Positions 46,678 through 55,176 of a stretch of 64,000 nt of DNA are shown piece after piece. Each line of letters begins with the position of its first letter. Within the stretch, counting starts at the first letter, position 1. The DNA is from Nitratidesulfovibrio sp. SRB-5 (GTDB lineage: Bacteria > Desulfobacterota > Desulfovibrionia > Desulfovibrionales > Desulfovibrionaceae). The notes under the pieces were generated by a model, which made no database searches, had not been told where the DNA came from, and worked only from the letters and a program-made list of their open reading frames with translations. The translations under genes and the position numbers were made by a program. Location: contig NZ_JAIOTY010000001.1 of assembly GCF_019931275.1 (NCBI RefSeq), positions 1,522,650-1,586,649 of the forward strand. Reading direction: 5' to 3'.

Positions 46678-47640
46678 TTGCGTTCGCTGCTCCGCACCTT
46701 CCGCCTTGCCGCCCCCGTCCTTTTCGTCAGCCTTGCCTGCCTTGCCACCGTGGCTGTCGTGGCGCCGCGGGCCGAGCAGATCAACAAGATCGCTGCCGTG
46801 GTCAACGGCGAAATGATAACGTTCTTCGACGTGCAGGCCCAGGCCACCCCCGAACTGATGCGCCTTGGCCTTGACCGCAACAACCCCGCCCATCAGGAGG
46901 CGGTGCGCAAGGTGCACCTGCAGGTGCTCGATTCCCTGATCTCCGACATCCTGATGAACCAGGAGGCGGAGCGCTGGAAGATCACCGTGCAGGACGGCGA
47001 AGTGGAAAACGAACTGCGCAAGTTCGTGCAGCGCAGCCAGCTTTCGCAGCAGGAATTCGAGCGTCAGCTGACGCAGCAGGGCCTGTCCATGGACGTCATG
47101 CGCGACCGCGTGCGCAAGGGCATTCTGCGCCACCGCCTGCTCACGCTGATGATCGCCCGCAAGATCGTGATCACCCAGGAAGACATCAAGAAGTACTACG
47201 ACGCGCACAAGTCGCAGTTCGTCACGGACCGCACTGTGCGCCTGGGCCTTATCATTTTCGCCCCCACCGCCAACGCGGAAGCGCTGGCCGACAAGGTGCG
47301 CACCGGCCAGGCGACCTTCGAGCAACTGGCCGCCTCCGAGTCCATCGGCCCCAATCCCGGCTCCGGCGGCGACATCGGCACCCTGAAGTGGACCGACCTT
47401 GCCCCGGCCTGGAAGGAAGCCCTGGACGGCCTGAAGGCCGGTGAAACGAGCCCTGTCATACTGGTGGAAGGCCGCAAGGCCATGCTGAAGCTGGTGGCGG
47501 TGACCACGGGCCGTTCGCAGACCGTGGAGGAAGCCACCCCGGAGATCGAGAACATCCTGCGCGAACCCAAGATGCAAGAACGCTTCACCGAGTACACCAA
47601 GCAGTTGCACGACAAGGCCGTCATCGACATTCGCATCTAG
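46678..47640 (+). CDS. surA: SurA-type peptidyl-prolyl isomerase chaperone
   Basis: 320 residues from a TTG start with AGGAG seven bases upstream. N-terminal signal peptide (about 1-28), SurA-N chaperone domain (INKIAAVVNGEMITFFDVQ onward), and one parvulin domain (about 180-270) with VRLGLIIFAP, SIGPNPGSGGDIGTLKW and GETSPVILVEGRKAML. It assists outer-membrane protein folding in the periplasm. The single parvulin domain is fewer than E. coli SurA's two. Paired with the upstream lipoprotein. Confidence 0.92.
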   Translation: MRSLLRTFRLAAPVLFVSLACLATVAVVAPRAEQINKIAAVVNGEMITFFDVQAQATPELMRLGLDRNNPAHQEAVRKVHLQVLDSLISDILMNQEAERWKITVQDGEVENELRKFVQRSQLSQQEFERQLTQQGLSMDVMRDRVRKGILRHRLLTLMIARKIVITQEDIKKYYDAHKSQFVTDRTVRLGLIIFAPTANAEALADKVRTGQATFEQLAASESIGPNPGSGGDIGTLKWTDLAPAWKEALDGLKAGETSPVILVEGRKAMLKLVAVTTGRSQTVEEATPEIENILREPKMQERFTEYTKQLHDKAVIDIRI

Positions 47641-47647
47641 ATTCCGC

Positions 47648-47687
47648 ATGCGTCCCGACCGGTGCGTGCGGCCCGGTCGGGACGCAT
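47648..47687 (+). terminator. hairpin between surA and rodZ
   Basis: Perfect 15-bp stem (arm ATGCGTCCCGACCGG) with a 10-base loop, seven bases after the surA stop. Only a short T-containing tail follows (TGTCGCAGGTTG). Confidence 0.55.
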
Positions 47688-47718
47688 TGTCGCAGGTTGA
47701 CACAGCCAAGGAGAGGAG

Positions 47719-48783
47719 ATGGCACTCAAGGAACTCGGCATCGCCCTGCGCGAGGCTCGCGAGGCGAAAGGCCTCGACATCGACGACGTGGCGATCCGGA
47801 TCAAGGTTTCCGCCCGCGTGCTGCGCGCCATAGAAGATGGCCAGCAGGACCAGCTGCCGCACTCGGTGTACGCGCGGGGCTTCATCAAGTCCTATGCGAC
47901 GGTGCTGGGCGTGGACAACGACCTGGTCATGCGCGTGGTGGACGAGACCTATCCCTTTGAAGTGCCGGAGGACCTGCTGCCGGAAGCCGTGGTTGCCCAG
48001 CCCCAGGCGCGCGGGCGCACCGGCCTTTCGCTGGTTGTGCTGGCGCTGGTCCTGCTGACGCTGCTGGCGGCCCTTGGCGGCGTCTGGTACTACCGCCAGC
48101 AGGCCTCGCGCGAGGCGGACCTGCCCAAGGTGGCGCAGCCTGCCCAGCCCGCCCAGCCCACGGTGACGCAGTCTGACCCGCAGACCGACCCCCAGCCTGC
48201 ACCGTCGCAGGACGCGGTGCCCGCACCCGATGCCGCCCCGGCCTCCAACGCCACCAATGCCACGGTTTCCGCCGTGGCTCCGTCCGTGAACGGAACCTCG
48301 CCTGCCGCGGGTTCCGCAACGCAGCCCGCGCGCACCGCCCCCGTTGCGGCGGGGTCTTCCGCCGCGCAGGCTCCCGCGCCTGCCGCGCAAGCCGTCGCAC
48401 AAGGGGCAACCCCGGTCGCGGCCCCGGCAACGCCCGCAGCGCCCGCCGCTGCCGTGGCCGGTCCGCAGGGCGGTGTGTTCGACAGCGAAGCAGCCGCCAC
48501 GAGCGGCGCCGACACCGACGGCTCCATGCTGGCGGGCGGCACGCACCGCATCGTGGTCATTGCCCTGGCCGACTGCTGGGTGCATTCCAGCGCGGACGAT
48601 TCCGACGTGCGCCAGTTCTCGCTGCACAAGGGCCAGACCTTTGCGCTGACCTTTTCCAAGCGCCTCACGCTCAAGCTCGGCAACGCGGGCGGGGTGCGCA
48701 TCCGCTACAACGGCCAGGAACAGCCCGCGCCCGGCGATATGGGCCAGGTGCGGACCCTGGTGTTTCCGCCGCAGGCGCAATAG
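47719..48783 (+). CDS. rodZ: RodZ-like cytoskeletal/HTH membrane protein
   Basis: 354 residues. An HTH_25 domain (about 5-70, LGIALREAREAKGLDIDDVA and YARGFIKSYATVLG), one membrane segment (about 100-120, LSLVVLALVLLTLLAALGGV), an Ala/Pro/Thr-rich periplasmic linker (about 130-270), and a C-terminal DUF4115 domain (VVIALADCWVHSSADDS onward). RodZ links MreB to the cell-wall synthesis machinery. AGGAG precedes the start. It is adjacent to surA and recO, all read in the same direction. Confidence 0.9.
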   Translation: MALKELGIALREAREAKGLDIDDVAIRIKVSARVLRAIEDGQQDQLPHSVYARGFIKSYATVLGVDNDLVMRVVDETYPFEVPEDLLPEAVVAQPQARGRTGLSLVVLALVLLTLLAALGGVWYYRQQASREADLPKVAQPAQPAQPTVTQSDPQTDPQPAPSQDAVPAPDAAPASNATNATVSAVAPSVNGTSPAAGSATQPARTAPVAAGSSAAQAPAPAAQAVAQGATPVAAPATPAAPAAAVAGPQGGVFDSEAAATSGADTDGSMLAGGTHRIVVIALADCWVHSSADDSDVRQFSLHKGQTFALTFSKRLTLKLGNAGGVRIRYNGQEQPAPGDMGQVRTLVFPPQAQ

Positions 48784-48856
48784 CGGACAGTGTATCTGGT
48801 CGGCAGCCCGGCGCCGACCACGCCGACCCAACCACGCCCGCAAGGGCAGGGCAGCC

Positions 48857-50371
48857 ATGGAGTTTTCGGAACAGGTGCTGATCGTCCGCACCGGACGGTT
48901 CAGGGAAGCGGACCTTTGGGTCCGCTTCCTGTCTCCGACACGCGGCCTGCTCACCGCCTTCGCCTTCGGCGGCTGCCGCAGCCGCAAGCGCTTCTGCGGC
49001 TGTCTCGACCTGTTCAACCGCTCGCTCTTGCGGATAAAGTCCACGCGCGGCGGGCAGTACCTGTCCATTCAGGAAGGTACCCTGCTGCGCGGACCGGACC
49101 GCCTGCGCCGCGACTGGCCGCGCTTTGGCGCGGCGGTAAACTGTCTGAAATTTCTCGAAGCCCTGGGCTGCGGCCCGGAAGGGGCTGCGGCCACCCATCA
49201 ACTGGTCGAGGATGTACTGGAACTGCTGGAGGGCGGCGGCCCCGTGCCCGACATGCTGCCGGTGCTGTTCCGGCTGCGCCTGGCGGCGGAGCAGGGCTAC
49301 GCGCCCCGCATGGACAGTTGCGCCACCTGCGGCGCGGACCTGACCCGCGCGGCGGGCGCGGCCTTTCTGGTGCAGGAGGGTGTTGCCCAGTGCGATGCCT
49401 GCGCGCCCTTGCCGGGTCCGCGCGTGCGGGTGGAGCGTGAAGCGCTTGACGTGTTGCGCTTTGTGCAGGAGAATTCGCCGCTTCTGTGGCCGGGCGTGTT
49501 GCCCCCGGCACCGGGGATGGGCGATGTGATGCCGGAGCAGGGGGATACCCCCCGGATGTTTGCCGCGACGACTCCATCGGTGCCCCATCTGGCGCCGGGC
49601 GGAAATGTGCCGGAAGCCCATGCGGCCATGCCCGATGCCTCCGGCGCGTACGGGACGGAGTACGATCTGCTCCCGCCGGACATGAGCCCCCGTGCCGATT
49701 CCGCCCGCAACGGCTTTGCGGGCGGGGCATCGCCCCGGTTCATGGAGGGGCGTTTTCCGGGCAACCTGTCGGGGCTGGCCTTTGGCGACGGCGGGCACGG
49801 CTCGCTGGACGACTGCCTGTGCCGTTTGCCGGACAGTGCTCTGGCGGACAGTGCTTTGGCGGACAGTGTTCTGGCGGACGGCGTGCCGCCGGACAGTGGC
49901 CAGACCGTCGGGACCGCTTCCGCACCACAGCCGGCCCGGGAGGCTCCGCGCCCCCTGTGGAACGGCAGCATGGTGTTCGAGAGCGATCCGTTCGGGCCGG
50001 TGCTCGGCAGCGAAGACATGGGCGTCACGGATATGGGCGCCTCGAACATGGGCGGTGGTGACCGGGCTGCCGGGCCAGCGGCACGGCAGCAGGAAATTTC
50101 GGGGGCGGGGCGCGGTGCCGATGCGTCGGTGCCGCAGCGTCCCTCCGCGTCGATGGCATCAGTGGCGGAGGATTCCGCCCGTGGAGTCAATCGGGCCAAT
50201 CTGGCCGGTCCGGTCTATCTGGCAGTCTCGCCCGATGCGGTCGGCACGCAGAATCTCGTCGACGCACGAAACAGGGCCGCCGTGCGGCGGCAATGCACCC
50301 GCGCGGTGGAAGGGTTCATCCAGTTTCATATCGGCCTTGCGTGGGACAACGGGTGGTTCCGCCGCCTGTAG
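48857..50371 (+). CDS. recO: recombination mediator RecO with large insertion
   Basis: 504 residues, about twice the usual 230-260. The N-terminal OB-fold ([21 protein letters not shown]) and helical domain are normal, and a zinc knuckle is seen at Cys155-x2-Cys158 and Cys179-x2-Cys182. Residues from about 210 to 470 are an inserted low-complexity region (Pro, Gly, Ala, Asp, Met rich), including a three-fold LADS repeat from 15-bp DNA units. The conserved RecO C-terminus resumes at [12 protein letters not shown] (about 482). RecO loads RecA on SSB-coated DNA. No frameshift or stop is needed to join the parts. It lies 73 bases after rodZ. Confidence 0.88.
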   Translation: MEFSEQVLIVRTGRFREADLWVRFLSPTRGLLTAFAFGGCRSRKRFCGCLDLFNRSLLRIKSTRGGQYLSIQEGTLLRGPDRLRRDWPRFGAAVNCLKFLEALGCGPEGAAATHQLVEDVLELLEGGGPVPDMLPVLFRLRLAAEQGYAPRMDSCATCGADLTRAAGAAFLVQEGVAQCDACAPLPGPRVRVEREALDVLRFVQENSPLLWPGVLPPAPGMGDVMPEQGDTPRMFAATTPSVPHLAPGGNVPEAHAAMPDASGAYGTEYDLLPPDMSPRADSARNGFAGGASPRFMEGRFPGNLSGLAFGDGGHGSLDDCLCRLPDSALADSALADSVLADGVPPDSGQTVGTASAPQPAREAPRPLWNGSMVFESDPFGPVLGSEDMGVTDMGASNMGGGDRAAGPAARQQEISGAGRGADASVPQRPSASMASVAEDSARGVNRANLAGPVYLAVSPDAVGTQNLVDARNRAAVRRQCTRAVEGFIQFHIGLAWDNGWFRRL

Positions 50372-50495
50372 CGCGGGGCCGCATGCCGGGCCAGCGAGAC
50401 GAGGCGGACCAGCCAGAAGAGGCGGGCCAGCCCTTGCAGTGGTCCGGCCACCAACGGCAACAGTCAGGTCAAGTCAGGATAATCAGGGGTACAGC

Positions 50496-51371
50496 ATGCA
50501 TTTTCAGGACGTCATCCTCACCTTGCAGAACTTCTGGGCCAAGCGGGGCTGCGTGATCATGCAGCCCATCGACGTGGAATGCGGGGCCGGTACCTTCAAC
50601 CCCTCGACCTTCCTGCGCGTCATCGGGCCGGAGCCGTGGAACGTGGCCTACGTGGAACCTTCGCGCCGTCCCACCGATGGCCGCTACGGTGAAAACCCCA
50701 ACCGGCTCCAGCACTACTTCCAGTTTCAGGTCATCCTGAAGCCATCGCCCGACAACGTGCAGGACATCTATCTGGACAGCCTGCGCGCCCTCGGCATCGA
50801 CCCGGCGGCCCACGACATCCGCTTCGTGGAGGACGACTGGGAATCGCCCACCCTGGGAGCCTGGGGCCTTGGCTGGGAAGTGTGGCTGAACGGCATGGAA
50901 GTGACTCAGTTCACCTACTTCCAGCAGGTGGGCGGCATAGACCTTGCCCCCACCAGCGTGGAAATCACCTACGGGCTCGAGCGGCTGTGCATGTACCTGC
51001 AGGGCAAGGAATCGGTCTACGACCTTTCGTGGAACGACCGGGTGACCTACGGGAACATCTACCACCAGAACGAGGTGGAACAGTCGAAGTACAACTTCGA
51101 GGCCAGCAACCCCAAAATGCTGCTGGACCAGTTCAACGCCTGCGAGGCCGAGTGCAAGCGGCTGTGCGACGAAGGGTTGTTGTGGCCCGCCTACGACTAC
51201 TGCCTGAAGTGCTCGCACACCTTCAACCTGCTTGACGCGCGCGGGGCCATCTCCATCACCGAACGCACCGGCTACATTGGCCGCGTGCGTGCCCTGGCCT
51301 CTGCCGTGGCGCGGCTGTATGCCGCCCAGCGCGAGGAACTCGGGTATCCCATGCTGGCTTCCGCCCGCTAG
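50496..51371 (+). CDS. glyQ: glycyl-tRNA synthetase alpha subunit
   Basis: 291 residues, full length. [40 protein letters not shown]-type block (motif 2), and [17 protein letters not shown]-like motif 3 ([19 protein letters not shown]) are the class II signatures. With GlyS it forms the tetrameric bacterial GlyRS. AGGGG precedes the ATG at 50496. glyS follows after 27 bases. Confidence 0.97.
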   Translation: MHFQDVILTLQNFWAKRGCVIMQPIDVECGAGTFNPSTFLRVIGPEPWNVAYVEPSRRPTDGRYGENPNRLQHYFQFQVILKPSPDNVQDIYLDSLRALGIDPAAHDIRFVEDDWESPTLGAWGLGWEVWLNGMEVTQFTYFQQVGGIDLAPTSVEITYGLERLCMYLQGKESVYDLSWNDRVTYGNIYHQNEVEQSKYNFEASNPKMLLDQFNACEAECKRLCDEGLLWPAYDYCLKCSHTFNLLDARGAISITERTGYIGRVRALASAVARLYAAQREELGYPMLASAR

Positions 51372-51398
51372 TCCGGAACAAGAAGGAAGGACGTGAGC

Positions 51399-53504
51399 AT
51401 GTCGCAATTCGTGCTTGAAATAGGTTTCGAGGAACTGCCCTCCCGTTTCCTGCCCGGCCTGGAGCGGGAACTGGCGGAACGCTTTGCCCGCGCGCTGGAC
51501 GACGACGGGGTGGAGCATGAATCCATCCGGGTGCTGACCACCCCCCGCCGCGCCGCTGTGCTCATCGAGGGCATCAACCCCGTGCAGCGCGAGGCGGAAG
51601 AGGTTGTGCCCGGCCCGCCGGTGCGCGTGGCCTTCGACGCCGAAGGCAAGCCCACCAAGGCGGCGGAAGGCTTTGCCCGCACCCAGGGCGTGGACATGGC
51701 CGACATTTTCACCCTGTCCACGGACAAGGGCGAATACATCGCCGTGCGCAAGCGCACCGGCGGGGCCAATGCGGCGGATCTCATCGCCACGGCGTGTCCG
51801 GCCGTCGTGGCCGCGCTGCCGTTCCCCAAGCGCATGCGCTGGGGCAGCGGAGACTTCACCTTCGGTCGCCCGCTGCGCTGGCTGCTGGCCCTGTTCGACG
51901 ACGCGGTGGTGCCCTTCGAGGTGGGCGGCGTTGTTTCCGGCGGGGTCACCTGGGGCCATCGCATCCACGGGGCCGGTCCGCTGGTGGTGAAATCCGCCGA
52001 CGACTACCTGAACGTGGTCATCGAGAAGGGCGGCGTCACGCCAGATCCGGCTGAACGCCGGGCCATGATCCTGGCGGGCGGCAACGCCGCCGCAGAGGCT
52101 GCGGGCGGGCGCATTCTGTGGAAGGAAAGCCTGCTGGACGAAGTGCAGGGCCTTGCCGAGCACCCGGTGCCGCTGCTGGGCGACATCGATCCCTCGTTCC
52201 TGGAACTGCCGCGCGAAGTGCTGCTGACCAGCATGGAAAGCCACCAGAAAAGCTTTGGCGTGGAAGGGCCGGACGGCGTGCTGTTGCCGCACTTCCTCAC
52301 CGTGCTGAACCTCACCCCGCTGGATGTCGCGCTGGTCAAGAAGGGCTGGGAACGCGTGCTGCGCGCCCGGCTGGAAGATGGCCGCTTCTTCTGGAAGACC
52401 GACCTTGCCGCCAGCTTCGACGCATGGCTGGCCGAACTGGACAACGTGATCTTCCTGGGGCCGCTGGGCTCCATGGGTGACAAGACGCGCCGTCTCGAAA
52501 AGCTGTGCGCCTGGCTGGCCAAGGCTGCGGGCGTTGCCGACGAATCGGCCTGCGCCCGCGCCGGTCGCCTGTCCAAGGCCGACCTGGTGTCCGAGATGGT
52601 GGGTGAATTCGACACCCTGCAAGGCATCATGGGCGGCATCTACGCCCGCCGCATGGGCGAGCCGGAAACCGTGGCCGCCGCCCTGGCCGAGCAGTACCTG
52701 CCCGCCGGGCCGGACAGCCCGGTGCCCGCCACCCTGGCCGGTGCGCTGCTGTCCATCGCCGACAAGGCGGACACCATGGCCGGTTGCTTCGGCCTGGGCA
52801 TGATTCCCACCGGCGCGGCGGACCCGTATGCCCTGCGCCGCTGCGCCCTGGGCATCGCCCGCATCGTGCTGGAGCACGGCCTGCGCATCGACGTGCGCGA
52901 ACTGTTCCGCACCGCGCTGGCCCTGTACGGCGAGCGCGCGTGGAAGCTGGCCCCGGCGGAAGCGCTGGTGAAGCTGGAGGAATTCTTCATGGCCCGGCTC
53001 AAGAACCACTTCATGGCCGCCGGACATGAAACCCTGCTGGTGGAAGCGGCCCTTGCCGCCGATACGCCGGAGGGCGCGGGCATCGATGTGCGCGCCGCCG
53101 GGGCACGTCTGGCCGCGCTGTCCGACTTCAGCCGCCGCGACGACTTCGGCAGCGCGGTGCTGACCTTCAAGCGCGCGGCCAACATCATCCGCAAGCAGGG
53201 GCAGGAGGGCGGCGCCGTGCTGGATGGCGCGTACAGCCATGCCCTGCTGGCCGAGGACGCGGAAAAGGCCCTTGCCGCGCGGTTGGAAGAAGTGGCTCCG
53301 CGTTTTGATGCCCTGTGGGCGGCGGACGACTTTGCCAGCCTGTTCGGGCTGCTGGGCGAACTGCGCCCGGCGGTGGACGCCTTCTTTGACGGCGTGATGG
53401 TCATGTGCGACGACGCGGCGGTGCGCACCAACCGCCTGAACCTGCTGAAGGCGCTGACGCTGCGGCTGGGTCGCCTGGCCGACTTCGGCGCGTTGCAGAT
53501 GTAG
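51399..53504 (+). CDS. glyS: glycyl-tRNA synthetase beta subunit
   Basis: 701 residues. LEIGFEELPSRFLPGLERE is the GlyS N-terminal signature; KRMRWGSGDFTFGRPLRW, the HD-type core and the C-terminal DALR anticodon-binding region (FFDGVMVMCDDAAVRTNRL) are present. The start at 51399 (MSQFVLEIG) is preferred; a GTG at 51393 is also possible with the AAGGAAGG site. A terminator follows at 53529. Confidence 0.96.
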   Translation: MSQFVLEIGFEELPSRFLPGLERELAERFARALDDDGVEHESIRVLTTPRRAAVLIEGINPVQREAEEVVPGPPVRVAFDAEGKPTKAAEGFARTQGVDMADIFTLSTDKGEYIAVRKRTGGANAADLIATACPAVVAALPFPKRMRWGSGDFTFGRPLRWLLALFDDAVVPFEVGGVVSGGVTWGHRIHGAGPLVVKSADDYLNVVIEKGGVTPDPAERRAMILAGGNAAAEAAGGRILWKESLLDEVQGLAEHPVPLLGDIDPSFLELPREVLLTSMESHQKSFGVEGPDGVLLPHFLTVLNLTPLDVALVKKGWERVLRARLEDGRFFWKTDLAASFDAWLAELDNVIFLGPLGSMGDKTRRLEKLCAWLAKAAGVADESACARAGRLSKADLVSEMVGEFDTLQGIMGGIYARRMGEPETVAAALAEQYLPAGPDSPVPATLAGALLSIADKADTMAGCFGLGMIPTGAADPYALRRCALGIARIVLEHGLRIDVRELFRTALALYGERAWKLAPAEALVKLEEFFMARLKNHFMAAGHETLLVEAALAADTPEGAGIDVRAAGARLAALSDFSRRDDFGSAVLTFKRAANIIRKQGQEGGAVLDGAYSHALLAEDAEKALAARLEEVAPRFDALWAADDFASLFGLLGELRPAVDAFFDGVMVMCDDAAVRTNRLNLLKALTLRLGRLADFGALQM

Positions 53505-53528
53505 TTTGTCCCCGTGGGGGCGGGCAGG

Positions 53529-53550
53529 GGCCGGAACGCAGGTTCCGGCC
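53529..53550 (+). terminator. glyS terminator
   Basis: 9-bp stem GGCCGGAAC/GTTCCGGCC with loop GCAG, 24 bp after the stop, followed by TTCGGCTTC. Confidence 0.6.
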
Positions 53551-53621
53551 TTCGGCTTCACGCACGGGGTTGCGAAATTCACCGGAATTCGGCCAATGGC
53601 GCGGAATGCGGCGGCACGGGG

Positions 53622-53650
53622 TTGACAAGCCCCTGCCATGCGGGTATTGA
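53622..53650 (+). promoter_or_regulatory. rpsT: rpsT promoter
   Basis: Perfect -35 TTGACA (53622-53627), 17-bp spacer, -10 TATTGA (53645-53650). The predicted start leaves a leader of about 60 nt before rpsT. Confidence 0.6.
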
Positions 53651-53718
53651 CTGGTTCCCCGTGTTCCAGCCCAGAATTTAACTGAACATATATTGCGAAG
53701 CCATTCGGAGGAGTTACC

Positions 53719-53982
53719 TTGGCTAACCACAAGTCTGCCATCAAGCGGCACAAGCAGAGCCAGAAGCGCGCCGCGCGTAACCGCGCCGCCAAGACCAGAA
53801 TCAAGAACGTGGTGAAGGCCGTGCGTGCCGCTGTCCTGCAGAAGGACAAGGACACCGCCGCCCAGGCCCTGACCGCCGCCATGTCGGTGCTCGACAAGGC
53901 CGCCGGCAAGGGCGTCATCCACTGGAAAAAGGCGGCCCGCAAGATTTCCCGCCTGACCAAGGCCGTGGGCTCCGTCGAGTAG
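53719..53982 (+). CDS. rpsT: 30S ribosomal protein S20
   Basis: 87 residues, basic and helical: [20 protein letters not shown] at the start, then [14 protein letters not shown] and [19 protein letters not shown]. It binds 16S rRNA early in 30S assembly. The TTG start codon has GGAGG eight bases upstream; S20 in other bacteria also uses a weak start under autogenous control. Own promoter and terminator make it monocistronic. Confidence 0.97.
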   Translation: MANHKSAIKRHKQSQKRAARNRAAKTRIKNVVKAVRAAVLQKDKDTAAQALTAAMSVLDKAAGKGVIHWKKAARKISRLTKAVGSVE

Positions 53983-54005
53983 TCCCGCCTTTGCATCGCG
54001 CGTTG

Positions 54006-54033
54006 GCCCGCCGGATTCGTCCGGCGGGCTTTT
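54006..54033 (+). terminator. rpsT terminator
   Basis: Perfect 10-bp stem GCCCGCCGGA/TCCGGCGGGC with TTCG loop followed by TTTT. Confidence 0.88.
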
Positions 54034-54126
54034 CGCGTTTGCGCTCCGCGCGGCGCATGGCCACACTCGTCCAGCACCGCAGGCGCAGGGGCGTTGCAGG
54101 GGCACGCGCGGTCAACGGCGTCCACA

Positions 54127-54159
54127 AAAGAAAAACGCCCCGGTCCTGCGACCGGGGCG
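54127..54159 (-). terminator. adk terminator
   Basis: On the minus strand a 10-bp stem CGCCCCGGTC/GACCGGGGCG with a 4-base loop is followed by TTTTTCTTTT, 30 bp past the adk stop. Confidence 0.88.
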
Positions 54160-54188
54160 CTGTGCATTCAGGCCTGGAGGAATCCGGC

Positions 54189-54860
54189 TTAGACAAGCTG
54201 CTTCAGCAGGGTGTCCTTGATGGAGTCGATGGAGCCTTCGCCATCGAGCTCGATGTACTTGGTCACGCCCTTGGCGGCGAGATCCTTGTAGAAGTAGGCG
54301 GCGGCCAGGGTGCCGTCCTCGGTGTTGTAGTAGATGTCGTGGCGCTTGCCGATGGCGCCTTCATCCTGGTCGTCGGCACGGGCGGACAGGCTGCCGCCAC
54401 ACACCCGGCACACGTCGCCGTTGGGCTTGATGGCGTCGATGAAGATGTTGTTCGGGTGGTTGTTGTCGTTCTTGCAGAGGCGGCGGCCCATGATGCGGTT
54501 CTTGGCCACTTCGCGGGGCAGCAGGATTTCGATGACGTAATCCAGCTTCAGACCTTCGGCCTGAAGGGCGTCCCACAGCTTCTGGGCCTGCACCATGTTG
54601 CGCGGGAAGCCGTCGAGCAGCCAGCCGTTGGGGCCGGCGCCCTTCAGGGTTTCCAGCACCATGGGGATGGTGATGTCGTCGGGCACGAGGTCGCCGCGGT
54701 CGATGTATTCCTTGGCCTTCTTGCCGAGTTCGGTGCCGCCGCCGATGTGCTGGCGGAAGATGGCGCCCGATTCGATGTGAGCCAGATCGTACTTCTTCTT
54801 GACGAGCGCCCCCTGGGTGCCCTTGCCGCTACCATTGGGACCGAAGATGAGGATATTCAC
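54189..54860 (-). CDS. adk: adenylate kinase with metal-binding LID
   Basis: 223 residues from a GTG start with AAGGAGG six bases upstream. P-loop FGPNGSGKGTQ (6-16), LDGFPRNMVQAQ (82-93). The LID has Cys129-x5-His135-x15-Cys151-x2-Cys154, the spacing reported for Desulfovibrio gigas adenylate kinase, which binds Zn, Co or Fe. It interconverts ATP, AMP and ADP; in sulfate reducers it recycles AMP from sulfate activation. Single gene with its own promoter and terminator. Confidence 0.96.
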   Translation of the reverse strand: MNILIFGPNGSGKGTQGALVKKKYDLAHIESGAIFRQHIGGGTELGKKAKEYIDRGDLVPDDITIPMVLETLKGAGPNGWLLDGFPRNMVQAQKLWDALQAEGLKLDYVIEILLPREVAKNRIMGRRLCKNDNNHPNNIFIDAIKPNGDVCRVCGGSLSARADDQDEGAIGKRHDIYYNTEDGTLAAAYFYKDLAAKGVTKYIELDGEGSIDSIKDTLLKQLV

Positions 54861-55176
54861 CCCGAACCTCCTTGTAATAATTTTCACGAGTGATTACCGC
54901 GAAGGCCGCCCCCTGTCAATCCATGCCCCTGCAAGCTCGTGAGAAATACGCGAAATGCGGGGGGATTGCACGGGCGTCAAATGGGGGGGGAAGGCCGCGT
55001 GGTGCTGGCAGGGCAAAGGCGGGGTGTGTGCAGGCAGGATGTGGGTGCAGGGGCTGGGCGAGTGGTGGAATTGGCCGACAAGCATGGATGGAGTGCCTGC
55101 CGCTGCGGAAACATCCCGGAGGCAGGCGCTCTTGTGAAAAAGGCGCTGTAACGAAGCCTGGCGTTGGAAGGGTGAG
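54861..55176. other. 316-bp gap between tilS and adk
   Basis: It holds the adk promoter (54891-54919), a G8 run (54963-54970) and, on the plus strand at 55062-55083, a 22-base segment resembling a tRNA-Leu D-arm with no complete cloverleaf. No gene is supported. Confidence 0.5.
54891..54919 (-). promoter_or_regulatory. adk: adk promoter
   Basis: Minus strand: perfect -35 TTGACA (54914-54919), 17-bp spacer, weak -10 TAATCA (54891-54896). The leader would be about 25 nt and includes the strong ribosome site. Confidence 0.5.

Noticed and set aside
50469-54167. 1232-residue minus-strand frame over glyQ-glyS-rpsT
   Set aside because: Antisense shadow of three recognised genes; composition typical of reverse-complemented G+C-rich codons.
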